From Verrucomicrobiales bacterium (GTDB lineage: Bacteria > Verrucomicrobiota > Verrucomicrobiia > Verrucomicrobiales > Verrucomicrobiaceae): a DNA stretch of 6,602 nt. Positions within the stretch are counted from its first letter, which is position 1. Every line of letters begins with the position of its first letter. This document shows positions 1-6,512 of the stretch, piece by piece. The stretch lies in assembly GCA_003453085.1 (NCBI GenBank), contig DMMK01000685.1, positions 1 through 6,602 on the forward strand. Direction: 5' to 3'. The position numbers and the translations under genes were made by a program. The notes beneath the pieces were generated by a model, which made no database searches, was not told the origin of the DNA, and saw only the letters and a list, made by a program, of their open reading frames with translations.

Positions 1-21
1 GCGGCAACCCTTCGCTATGAT
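1..21 (-). repeat. Inverted partial copy of the intergenic repeat
   Basis: The first 21 bases are the exact reverse complement of 131-151 and of 212-232, the right-hand end of both 60-bp repeat copies. Similarity stops at 21/22, after ATGAT. The copy is cut by the window edge, so a full-length inverted copy may continue to the left. Confidence 0.9.
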
Positions 22-24
22 CCG

Positions 25-41
25 GTGTGCCGTTGGCACAC
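25..41. repeat. Perfect 7-bp hairpin
   Basis: GTGTGCC (25-31) and GGCACAC (35-41) pair perfectly around a GTT loop. There is no following T run, so it is not a standard intrinsic terminator. It sits between the inverted repeat fragment at the edge and the 11-bp tandem duplication. Confidence 0.7.
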
Positions 42-60
42 AGCAGAGGTGCCTATGGGA

Positions 61-82
61 CCATGATGCAGCCATGATGCAG
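61..82. repeat. 11-bp perfect tandem duplication
   Basis: CCATGATGCAG occurs twice back to back (61-71 and 72-82) without mismatch. It probably arose by replication slippage. It resembles, but is not identical to, the GCATCAT segment inside the adjacent 60-bp repeats. Confidence 0.85.
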
Positions 83-110
83 AGCCTTGCAGCCAGTGGC
101 CCTGTCCCCC

Positions 111-127
111 AAAGCCCAAGGGGCTTT
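111..127. repeat. Terminator-like hairpin in repeat copy 1
   Basis: AAAGCCC (111-117) and GGGCTTT (121-127) form a perfect 7-bp stem with an AAG loop. The plus strand continues as only one further T, so as an intrinsic terminator it is weak. The flanking CCCC (107-110) could alternatively pair with GGGG (120-123). The same structure recurs in copy 2. Confidence 0.65.
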
Positions 128-191
128 TGCATCATAGCGAAGGGTTGCCGCGCTGCGACCCGGGTGCTCGCAACCAGTGGCCCTGTTCCCC

Positions 192-208
192 AAAGCCCAA
201 GGGGCTTT
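192..208. repeat. Terminator-like hairpin in repeat copy 2
   Basis: AAAGCCC (192-198) and GGGCTTT (202-208) repeat the copy 1 stem exactly. A leftward transcript from the flotillin operon would cross both hairpins. They could end or stabilise it, but neither has a proper U tract. Confidence 0.65.
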
Positions 209-221
209 TGCATCATAGCGA

Positions 222-246
222 AGGGTTGCCGCGTAGCGGCTACCCT
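222..246. repeat. REP-like imperfect palindrome
   Basis: AGGGTTGCCGC (222-232) pairs with GCGGCTACCCT (236-246) over 11 positions with one T-T mismatch and a GTA loop. The equivalent place in copy 1 (142-148 with 155-161) forms a weaker 7-bp stem that includes one G-T pair. A palindrome kept although its right arm differs between copies is typical of REP-type elements. Confidence 0.7.
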
Positions 247-278
247 GGTGCTGGAGGCCCTGACACACCCGCGAAGGA

Positions 279-297
279 GGAACCCTGAAAGGGTTCC
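279..297. repeat. Perfect 8-bp hairpin
   Basis: GGAACCCT (279-286) and AGGGTTCC (290-297) pair perfectly around a GAA loop. The AGGGTT arm echoes the AGGGTTGCC end of the 60-bp repeat, so it may be a diverged relative. There is no U tract. Confidence 0.7.
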
Positions 298-364
298 GCA
301 TCGGTTGGTCCTCGCCGCTCCATGCGACTCCCGACGAATCTGCACACGACCACCCTGGGACCGG

Positions 365-397
365 GGCCGGAGCCTCATCCCACAGAAGCTTCCGGCC
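365..397. repeat. GC-rich inverted repeat downstream of the flotillin frame
   Basis: GGCCGGA (365-371) and TCCGGCC (391-397) pair perfectly. The stem can extend inward by GC/GC if one T is bulged, leaving a loop of about 14 nt. It lies about 80 bp beyond the end of the flotillin frame on the transcribed side. It could be a 3' stabilising or Rho-related structure, but no T run follows it. Confidence 0.45.
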
Positions 398-475
398 ATG
401 GCGGGGAAGGCATTCATGTTCCTAAAATGGACCTGTGATTGAAGGGAGCCCCGCTGAGGCAGAGCTGGTGAAATC

Positions 476-874
476 TCACTTCTTGGTGGCCTTCCCGGCC
501 AGCAGGCCGCTCACGGTCTGCTCGGCCAGACCAAAGCGAGAGGCCGCGCCAAACATGCCGGTGAGCTTGTTCAGGGTGGCTTCATCGGGGTTCAGGCCGA
601 TGAGCTTGGCAAAGAGAGCGCTGAGGGTGAGGTTCTTGGTATCTTCGCTGGTTAGGCCAAACTGATCCACGATAGTCTTGAGCTGAGCCTTGAAGTACTC
701 GGGGTCTCCATTGAAGAAGGTCTCCTTCACATCGGTGAGCGTGCGGCTGCCCTCGACGAAGCGGTCCACCGCACGGGCATTGCCAATGGCGTTGGTGATC
801 TTGTCGAAAAACTGGGTTTCGCCGCCGACGATCTCGATCTTCGCGGACTTCATCGCCTCGCCAAGCACGATGGC
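476..874 (-). pseudogene. Detached C-terminal part of the flotillin
   Basis: These 132 sense codons follow the amber at 875-877 in exactly the same frame, ending in TGA at 476-478. The translation begins A-I-V-L-G-E-A-M-K-S-A-K-I-E-I-V-G-G-E, then an FFDKI segment, and is the kind of C-terminus I associate with large YqiK/YuaG-type flotillins. It is not a separate gene family. Independent translation would need the GTG at 866-868 or the ATG at 851-853. A weak TAGG lies 5 nt before the GTG, and a GAGG lies too close to the ATG. If the amber is a sequencing error, this is simply residues 567-698 of the flotillin. If the stop is real and not read through, this part is lost or made only at low level. 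Its frame shows no further damage. Confidence 0.75.
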
Positions 875-877
875 CTA
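875..877 (-). other. In-frame amber (TAG) inside the flotillin reading frame
   Basis: On the coding strand the codons read GCG CAG CAG TAG GCC ATC GTG. The TAG is codon 566 counted from the ATG at 2570-2572, with 132 sense codons still following in the same frame. One coding-strand C-to-T change (A instead of G at plus position 877) would turn a third CAG into TAG. None of the complete reading frames here otherwise ends in TAG: the flotillin frame and the YqiJ-like gene use TGA, and the protease uses TAA. Confidence 0.9.
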
Positions 878-2572
878 CTGCTGCGCGATGTCCTTCTGGA
901 TGTTGATATGGGCCAGCTCGACGGCTTTGTCTTTTTCCAGGGTGAGCTTGAACTCTTCGTGTTCGCGACCGGCATCTTCCAGCAGTTTCATGGCCTGGGC
1001 TTTCTTGGTGATGCCATCGGCTTCGGCAGCCAGTTTGAGCTGAGTGACCTCGGCATCTACCGAGCCCTGCTTCTGCGAGGCTTCGGCCTTGGCCATGAGG
1101 ACCTGGGCTTCGCCCAATCCCTGGGCAGCAGCCTGCGCGGCCTTGCCTTCAGCCAGGGCTTTTTCAGCCGTGGCTTCGCGAGTGGCCGACTCCTGTTTGG
1201 CCTCGGCCAGGGTGAGCATTTCCTGAGCACGCAGCTGAGCTGATTCCTTGGAGGCATCGGCTGCCTTGATGGAGGTGTAGGCTTCCTGATCGGCGACCAG
1301 ACGAGCGGCTTCCTTCGCGGCTTCGGCTTCCTTGATCTTCTGGATCAACTGTTCCTGGGCGTTCTTTTCCGCATTGGTGAGGGCTACCTGCTTCTCGCGA
1401 TCCGCCGTGGCAAAGGCCTCGGTGTCCTTGATCTTCTGCTGCTCGACGACGACGGTTTTTTCCAGCACCACGCGGTCTTTGATGACCTCCTGGATGTTCT
1501 TCTTCTCCACTTCCACGGCCTTCTCTTTCTCGATGGTCTTCAGCGTGGTGATGCGCTCGCGCTCGATGACTTCGAGGTCGCGGTCGCGAGTGACGCGTTC
1601 GATCTCGACAGCATCCGTGCGCTCCTTGTTGCGCTGGGCCACCAGGACCTGGCGGTCTTTGTTCTCCGTAGCGATGGCGATCTCTTCATCGGTGGCGATC
1701 TTCGCACGCTCGGACTTCAGGCGCTCTTCAGACTGCACCTTCAGCGTCTCGGCCTCTTCGCGGGCTTTCACGCTTTCGACATCGCGCTTCTGCTTGGCCT
1801 CCGTTTCGGCAAGCTGACGCTCCAGCTCCAGGATGGCCTCGCGGGCCTTCACGTCCTGCTGCTTGATGATCTGCTCCTTGTCGCGCTGGATGTGGTTGGC
1901 CAGCTTTGCCTGGGTGGCGGTGAGCTCGGTGATCTTCTTGATGCCCTCGGCATCGAGGATATTTTGCGGATCCAGGTTTTCCAGCTGGGTCTGCTCCAGG
2001 AAGTCAATGGCGCAGTCGTCCAGGGTGAAGCCGTTCAGATCGGTGCCGATGACCTTGAGGATCTCGGTTTTAAAATGGTCGCGCTCATTGTAAAGCTGCA
2101 CAAAGTCGAAGCGCTTGCCGACGGTCTTCAGCGCCTCGGAAAACTTCGCATCAAAGAGGGTGCGCAGGGTGTCAATGGCGGAGGCACGCACGCAGCCGAT
2201 GGACTGGGCCACCCGCTTCACGTCCTCATCAATCTTGTTGATCCTAACAAAGAATGCGACCTTGATGTCCGCACGGATGTTGTCCTTGCAGATGAGACCT
2301 TCCGTGGCCTTGCGCTCGATCTCGATGCGCTTCACGGAGATGTCCATGTACTCGGCCTGATGGGCGATGGGGATGATCATCATGCCATTGAAGGACACCT
2401 TGGTGCCGCCAATGCCGTTGCGTACGATGGCCTGGCCCTGCTGCACCTTTCGGAAGAAACGCGAGATGAGGATGAGGATGCCGAAGACGATGAAAAGACC
2501 GACCAATGCCGCGAAGACAAAGGCGGTGATCTCCAGGCCAAAGACGGCGAGAGGCGGGTGGGTAGCATTCAT
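875..2572 (-). CDS. YqiK-type flotillin (SPFH/PHB membrane scaffold), cut by amber
   Basis: Flotillins oligomerise on the inner face of the membrane and organise microdomains; bacterial YqiK/FloT types are usually paired with an NfeD/YqiJ-like partner. The chosen ATG (2570-2572) overlaps the upstream gene's TGA as ATGA, which argues for translational coupling. An in-frame extension upstream lies inside that gene and has no flotillin character. Residues 13-37 form a membrane anchor. Residues about 40-220 form the SPFH/PHB domain, starting RKVQQGQAIVRNG and including RADIKVAFFVRI. Residues about 225-560 are a charged Glu/Lys/Ala-rich coiled coil, with many EAxA and REK-type repeats. The frame then meets TAG as codon 566, giving a 565-residue product, whereas the uninterrupted frame would give 698. 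The stop leaves the anchor, SPFH domain and coiled coil intact and removes only the last 132 residues, a part that helps flotillins oligomerise. Family assignment is firm; functionality is uncertain. Confidence 0.9.
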   Translation of the reverse strand: MNATHPPLAVFGLEITAFVFAALVGLFIVFGILILISRFFRKVQQGQAIVRNGIGGTKVSFNGMMIIPIAHQAEYMDISVKRIEIERKATEGLICKDNIRADIKVAFFVRINKIDEDVKRVAQSIGCVRASAIDTLRTLFDAKFSEALKTVGKRFDFVQLYNERDHFKTEILKVIGTDLNGFTLDDCAIDFLEQTQLENLDPQNILDAEGIKKITELTATQAKLANHIQRDKEQIIKQQDVKAREAILELERQLAETEAKQKRDVESVKAREEAETLKVQSEERLKSERAKIATDEEIAIATENKDRQVLVAQRNKERTDAVEIERVTRDRDLEVIERERITTLKTIEKEKAVEVEKKNIQEVIKDRVVLEKTVVVEQQKIKDTEAFATADREKQVALTNAEKNAQEQLIQKIKEAEAAKEAARLVADQEAYTSIKAADASKESAQLRAQEMLTLAEAKQESATREATAEKALAEGKAAQAAAQGLGEAQVLMAKAEASQKQGSVDAEVTQLKLAAEADGITKKAQAMKLLEDAGREHEEFKLTLEKDKAVELAHINIQKDIAQQ

Positions 2573-3234
2573 GGGAGTGTGTGAGGTTGAATGGATTCGA
2601 CGTAATAAAAGGAGCCTTCGGGAGACGCCTCGAGGACGCGGATGCGGTCCCCTTTCTGCAAAGGAGACTGGCCTGGATGGAGCCGGGCATTGAGGAGGGC
2701 GGGTGCGCCATCCTGCTGCACCTGCACCTGACCAAACTCGTGATCCAGGGCTGTGGTGGTGACCACACCATCCTGGCCAACGATGGCGAGGCTTTCGGTG
2801 GCCACATCCGTCATGGCCGCGAAGAGCTTGGCCACCGGGTACGTGATCAGCTTGGTCGCAGCCAGGCTCAAGATTCCGCCCGGAATGAGCAGCCAAGCAG
2901 CCGTGGCCAGGCTGCGGTCACCCGCATCACCATTGAAGCGGTAATTCAGGATGAGGCCTGCCAGCCAGAGGAAGAGAATGAAGAAGCTACCCCAGATGGC
3001 GATGGGCACCTGGGAGAAGCCGAGGAACTTCCCCGCCGTGAGCATGGCCCCGCCGAGGGAACCGCCGCCATGGTCCGCTGAAAGGTCAGGCATGTCCGAG
3101 CCGCCATCAAAAAGATCGAGATCAAAATCCAGCGCGCCCACCATCACCATCAACCAGTAAAAAACCACCATGCCCAGCAGCGCGGTGAGCGGCAGGTTAT
3201 AGATGGCGAGGGCTTCCTGGAAAAGTTCGATCAC
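2569..3234 (-). CDS. YqiJ-like inner-membrane protein with OB-fold/NfeD-like tail
   Basis: This 221-residue protein resembles the E. coli YqiJ group in length and layout. Three hydrophobic segments lie at about residues 13-35, 77-98 and 109-131. Between the first two is an acidic, glycine-rich stretch (DFDLDLFDGG onward, about 36-65). Residues about 147-215 look like a small OB-fold: IVGQDGVV, then alternating beta strands, KGDRIRVLE and FYYVESI. NfeD-like proteins of this kind are encoded next to flotillins and are thought to work with them in membrane organisation. The start is GTG (3232-3234): upstream in frame there are only six codons before a TAA at 3253-3255, with no ATG, and no clear Shine-Dalgarno sequence. 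The TGA overlaps the flotillin ATG. Its individual biochemical activity is unknown. Confidence 0.88.
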   Translation of the reverse strand: MIELFQEALAIYNLPLTALLGMVVFYWLMVMVGALDFDLDLFDGGSDMPDLSADHGGGSLGGAMLTAGKFLGFSQVPIAIWGSFFILFLWLAGLILNYRFNGDAGDRSLATAAWLLIPGGILSLAATKLITYPVAKLFAAMTDVATESLAIVGQDGVVTTTALDHEFGQVQVQQDGAPALLNARLHPGQSPLQKGDRIRVLEASPEGSFYYVESIQPHTLP

Positions 3235-3277
3235 AGCTTGAATGGCCGTGATTTAAGCAGGGCGACTCAGGATGTGC

Positions 3278-3306
3278 ATTATAAATTCACCGCATCTTTC
3301 TCTGAG
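3278..3306 (-). promoter_or_regulatory. Candidate promoter for the YqiJ-like/flotillin operon
   Basis: On the minus strand a perfect TATAAT occupies 3283-3278, about 44 bp before the GTG start. At 17-bp spacing the -35 place (3301-3306) reads CTCAGA, only three of six matches to TTGACA, so the promoter would be weak or helped by an activator. The surrounding bases are AT-rich compared with the rest of the window. It lies in the 101-bp gap after the protease stop, which suggests the pair can be transcribed separately from the protease. Confidence 0.5.
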
Positions 3307-3335
3307 CACAGCCGAGGGTGAGAAGTTCAGCCCGC

Positions 3336-6300
3336 TTAAGGAATTTCAGCCCATTCCACCAGTGTCACCGCACCCGACTGGATGGGGCTGGTGGTCGGGG
3401 TGTCCTGCTTGGAGACGGAGGGCAGATCAGGCAAAAGGAAGTAGCCATGCCCACGCAACCCACTGTCCGTTTTCACGATGATGCCCTGATAGGTCACTGC
3501 GCGTGGCACCTGCAAAGGGGCGATCTCCCGAGGGTTTGCATCTAGCAGGGAAAACTTGCCCGTGAAGGTGCCCAGCTTGGCATTGAGCGTGAGGGTGGTT
3601 TTAGCAGCGAGGGGCGCGGAAGGCTGGGCTTTGTTTCCGGCCAGGATATCCACCAAGGTCCCGGGAGGCTGGGAGGCTGCGTCAACACTGGCACCGGTGA
3701 GCACCAGCAGCGCATTCGAGGCCCCTGCATCCATGTCCAAAACCACCTGGGGTGAGACAGGGGCATTGTAGCGCCCACCCACGGCAATCAGATCCACCGG
3801 ACCCACGCCGTCTTTATAGATTCGGGCTTTGGGATCGGTGCTTTCAGGCTTCCACCAACTGAGCTGTTCTGGATTGCTCACGATGACGTTGTTTGCATCG
3901 TCTTCATCGCTCTGCGAATTGAGGCGAAACTCACCCACGACTGAGCCCTGGGGTTTGCCTTTTTGCATCGAAAAAAGCATCAGCTTGCCGATCTGGCTCA
4001 GGTGACTGGCGCTGGTGAAGGTCTCGCCATCCGCCGTCCTGCCGGAGATGGTGGTCTTGCCATCGGCAGCCACGGTGAAGGAGCCAAAACCTTTGCCCAC
4101 AGGTGCGCCGACGGGGGGATTGTGCAGGTCCAGCCGGAAGGTGTGATAGCCATCGTAAGCGTCGGCTGTATTCGCCTTGCTCCAAGGGTTTAGCCAGCCG
4201 CTGAAGCCGAGAGCATCTTCACCGATGCCCAGGGTTCCCGTCAACGACTGTGCCGGGCCGATGAGGGTAAAGGAAAGCTGCAGGGGGACTGGAGCGGGCT
4301 TGCCTGCACGCGGGATGCTGACGGAACCCGTCACCACTGGGACTCCCACCGTGGAGGTGAGTAGCCCTTTGATACTGTACGTTAGGCCGCCCATCACTAC
4401 CTTGCCGCTGTAGGTGCCTGCGGTGGTGGTCACCAGATCCATCCTGCCACCCAGGCCACCATTCAAGTCATGGCGGGGCAAAGCGGCGACAAAAGTGCCC
4501 ACGATGTTTTGTGGCAGAGGCGAGATGAGCAGGTTCACGGCGACCTTCGTCGTCCCTTTGCCATTGCCCGCGCTGAGAGTGACGGCGTAGGGGATGACGT
4601 TGCCTGATTTGTCTACTTTGAAAGCTGTGGGTCGGCCCGTGATGCGACCCGTTTTGGCATCCACCTTCAGCCCAGGGGGCAGGCCCGTGGCCCCATATGT
4701 GGAGGCAGACCTGCCGGGGATAGGAAACACATCGATCTGCGCGCCGTCACCGCCATCGCCATAGGCGGCACCCACCTGCCCGGCAGGCAATGAAGCCCCC
4801 GAACTGAGGACGAGCTGCGGCGGTTGGTTGAAGATGTCCAACAGATGCGTGACGTAAGTCTCCTCGCCCGCAGCGGTGGTGAGCTTCACGCTGTAGGACC
4901 CGCGATGAGGGTGAACGGCAAGGGGGGAGATGGTCAGCTTGGCCGTGCCCAGGCCATTAAAACCAGCTGTGCCATTCCCGATAACCACCTCATTTTGCAG
5001 CCATTCATAGCCCTGCACTGGACCACTCACCAGCGGGCTCAGCGTGGCCGTCTTGCCCTCGGCGAGGACAAGCGTCTGCACGCGTGGATCCACCACCACG
5101 AGATCCGCTGAAGACTCGGAGAAAGCGCCATCACCCATTACACGCACCGTGTACATGGCCCCATCGGACAGCAGCGTGCTGGGCAGGGAAAGCGAGGCCG
5201 TTTTGGCATTGGCGATGGCCTTGCCATTCTTATACCATTGATAGGTCAGCGCACCGGGGCCAGCGGCGGCGGCATCCACGCTGAAGCTGGCGGTATCTCC
5301 CACTTCCACCAGCAGGGAGGCCGGGCCGTCATTGATGACGGGAGGCTCGCCTTGATTGGTCAGCGTCACCGTCCAGGTGCGGGTTTCTTCGACCAAGCCC
5401 GTGGGGTCGCGGCGCACCCACTCGGTAGGGTCCGTGATCACCGCCGTCACCGTGTGCGTGCCCTCGCCCAGGTTCTGGCTGGGGATGTTGAAGGTGGGGT
5501 TGGAGACACCGAGCTGCGCCACGCCATCGATCTTCCAGTTCACCGTCAATTCGGGCCCAGAGGAGGGCAGCTTTGGCACGACGGAAAAGGTGAGCGGCAT
5601 GCGCTGCGTGACGTTCTGTTTCAAAGCCACGGGGGAGTGAGAATCCACGGGCGAGACGCGGCTGTAATAGTTCAGCACAAAGGCCTCGCGTGTGACAGCT
5701 CCAGGAGGAGCCCCGAGGAAACGCATGAGGGCGGCATCATGCGGCCTGAAATAGCCGACCGAGCGGTAGTGCGCCCCTTCAAAATGCCCTACCTTGTCGG
5801 TGTAACGCTCATCATACTCAGGAGTGAAGAGGGGCGTGCCCGGCTCGATCCACATGTTCCAGCGGATCTGCGAGAGCACGGTCTTCCTCGTGGCATTGGG
5901 AAACTCGCCGTCGGGATAACCAGGAGTGTCGAAATCGTACTCATCCGCCAGCTTGGCAAAGGAATGTCCCACCTCGTGCTCCACCAGCTCGGCCCCAAAG
6001 GAATCGAGAGATGCCACTGCGATCGGCCCGCCGGAGCCGCCGTAGGTCTCGTCATTCACGATGACGATGGGGATGTCATACTCGGGCACGTGTTTATTGA
6101 GCAATGAGTAGGCCCGGCTGGTGCCTGCGGAGGACAGCACCAACAGGCGCTCAATCTGCGGATGGAAGCCGGTGCCAAAGTACGTGTCGCGGCTGTAGGC
6201 AGGATTCCCGTACGGATTGTCCGTGCCAGACTGATTGGAGGCGATCTCGATGAGGTAAACATTGAAGTAGGAGCGATAGCGGCTCCAGGGCTCCTGGGCA

Positions 6301-6512
6301 AACAGGTAGGCCAGCACTCCATCCACATGCGTGGAGAATTTGCCTGCATCCAGTTCTGCCTGCGTAAAGCCCTCCGACAGGAAGACCATGTTCAGCCGCT
6401 GGCTGCGCGGGCCCACGGCCCCGACCTCATGCAGGGTAGAGGTCTGCGCCTGCGCCATCCCCAGGGTGAGGAAGAGCAGCGCGAAGCCTAACAATGAATG
6501 CAATGTTTTCAT
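3336..6512 (-). CDS. Secreted M64-family (IgA peptidase-like) zinc metalloprotease with Ig-like domains
   Basis: This 1058-residue exported protein begins with a signal peptide (residues 1-22, cleavage predicted after AQA). The catalytic domain spans about 25-290. It carries the zinc motif HEVGH (179-183) followed by KLADEY (187-192), the HExxHxxxxLADEY pattern of peptidase family M64; His179, Glu180 and His183 are the expected zinc-binding and catalytic residues. Upstream, LNMVFLSEGFT (40-50) is also typical of the family. After it come a beta-sandwich domain (about 295-385), an Ig-like domain (about 390-475, with the YQWYKNG core), a second Ig-like domain (about 476-560), a putative-Ig/cadherin-like domain with GLPPGLxxxxxTGxIxG (610-626), and a 390-residue tail. 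The tail has glycine-rich beta repeats such as GRMDLVTTTAGTYSGKV, GFGSFTVAADGKTTISG and LGTFTGKFSL, seen in verrucomicrobial surface proteins. Probable role: cleaving extracellular proteins. Actual IgA cleavage is not implied. The bases before the ATG are pyrimidine-rich (CTCCCTCC) with no Shine-Dalgarno, fitting coupling to an upstream gene. Confidence 0.9.
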   Translation of the reverse strand: MKTLHSLLGFALLFLTLGMAQAQTSTLHEVGAVGPRSQRLNMVFLSEGFTQAELDAGKFSTHVDGVLAYLFAQEPWSRYRSYFNVYLIEIASNQSGTDNPYGNPAYSRDTYFGTGFHPQIERLLVLSSAGTSRAYSLLNKHVPEYDIPIVIVNDETYGGSGGPIAVASLDSFGAELVEHEVGHSFAKLADEYDFDTPGYPDGEFPNATRKTVLSQIRWNMWIEPGTPLFTPEYDERYTDKVGHFEGAHYRSVGYFRPHDAALMRFLGAPPGAVTREAFVLNYYSRVSPVDSHSPVALKQNVTQRMPLTFSVVPKLPSSGPELTVNWKIDGVAQLGVSNPTFNIPSQNLGEGTHTVTAVITDPTEWVRRDPTGLVEETRTWTVTLTNQGEPPVINDGPASLLVEVGDTASFSVDAAAAGPGALTYQWYKNGKAIANAKTASLSLPSTLLSDGAMYTVRVMGDGAFSESSADLVVVDPRVQTLVLAEGKTATLSPLVSGPVQGYEWLQNEVVIGNGTAGFNGLGTAKLTISPLAVHPHRGSYSVKLTTAAGEETYVTHLLDIFNQPPQLVLSSGASLPAGQVGAAYGDGGDGAQIDVFPIPGRSASTYGATGLPPGLKVDAKTGRITGRPTAFKVDKSGNVIPYAVTLSAGNGKGTTKVAVNLLISPLPQNIVGTFVAALPRHDLNGGLGGRMDLVTTTAGTYSGKVVMGGLTYSIKGLLTSTVGVPVVTGSVSIPRAGKPAPVPLQLSFTLIGPAQSLTGTLGIGEDALGFSGWLNPWSKANTADAYDGYHTFRLDLHNPPVGAPVGKGFGSFTVAADGKTTISGRTADGETFTSASHLSQIGKLMLFSMQKGKPQGSVVGEFRLNSQSDEDDANNVIVSNPEQLSWWKPESTDPKARIYKDGVGPVDLIAVGGRYNAPVSPQVVLDMDAGASNALLVLTGASVDAASQPPGTLVDILAGNKAQPSAPLAAKTTLTLNAKLGTFTGKFSLLDANPREIAPLQVPRAVTYQGIIVKTDSGLRGHGYFLLPDLPSVSKQDTPTTSPIQSGAVTLVEWAEIP

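Larger units (their letters stand above)
93..233 (+). repeat. Two-copy direct repeat, 60-bp core, 81-bp period
   Basis: Positions 93-152 and 174-233 are the same 60-bp sequence with one mismatch (C at 106, T at 187). Each begins CCAGTGGCCCTG, contains an AAAGCCC/GGGCTTT hairpin and ends GGGTTGCCGCG. The 21-bp spacers are partly alike (a G-C-T-x-G-C-A pattern just before CCAGTGG), and a degraded third start (ACCCTGGTGCTGGAGG) follows the second copy, so the true unit is about 81 bp. An inverted fragment at 1-21 shows that the element also occurs in the other orientation. The spacing and sequence do not suit CRISPR. A REP- or MITE-like dispersed intergenic element is the likeliest class, but I cannot name the family. 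Confidence 0.9.
1..475. other. Gene-free, repeat-rich intergenic region
   Basis: No convincing gene lies between the left edge and the flotillin reading frame that ends at 476. Open frames exist on both strands, but the longest simply translates the 81-bp-period repeat twice, and no frame resembles a known protein. The left part (1-300) is a dense mosaic of direct repeats, inverted repeats and short perfect hairpins, listed separately. The right part (300-475) holds one hairpin (365-397) and otherwise nothing I can assign. I see no clear U-tailed terminator for the flotillin operon, which runs leftward into this region. Confidence 0.75.

Noticed and set aside
111..127. Strong intrinsic terminator for the flotillin operon
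   Set aside because: The stem is good, but it lacks a U tract beyond the stem in either direction and lies about 350 bp from the end of the flotillin frame. Termination there is possible but not supported.
93..233. CRISPR array
   Set aside because: There are only two copies, the repeat (60 bp) is much longer than the spacer (21 bp), the spacers are partly similar to each other, and no cas gene is present.
17..442. A 141-codon plus-strand open frame containing a repeated GPVPQSPRGFCIIAKGCR segment
   Set aside because: The protein repeat is just the translation of the 60-bp DNA repeat and its hairpins. There is no ribosome-binding site or family resemblance, and the reverse strand is also open across the same repeats.
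875..877. Genetic code reassignment of TAG
   Set aside because: One in-frame TAG in one gene is not enough, no such reassignment is known to me in this phylum, and a single C-to-T change from CAG explains it more simply.
1892..2584. A 230-codon plus-strand open frame opposite the flotillin SPFH domain
   Set aside because: It is the antisense shadow of a conserved domain; the low-complexity Leu/Gly/Asp/Glu composition and lack of a plausible start signal argue against a gene.
2573..2896. Upstream extension of the flotillin frame by 108 codons
   Set aside because: The extension lies within the YqiJ-like gene in another frame and has an Arg/Pro/His-rich, non-protein-like composition. The ATG at 2570-2572 with ATGA overlap and an immediate membrane anchor is clearly better.
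3253..3279. Eight-codon leader peptide (ATG at 3277-3279 to TAA at 3253-3255) before the YqiJ-like gene
   Set aside because: Its ATG abuts the proposed TATAAT and would lie upstream of the expected transcript start. It shows no regulatory codon run or attenuator hairpin.
5238..6107. A 289-codon open frame on the plus strand opposite the protease catalytic domain
   Set aside because: It lies antisense to a strongly recognisable M64 domain and is rich in His, Arg and Gly, as expected for a shadow frame in GC-rich DNA. No known family is recognisable.
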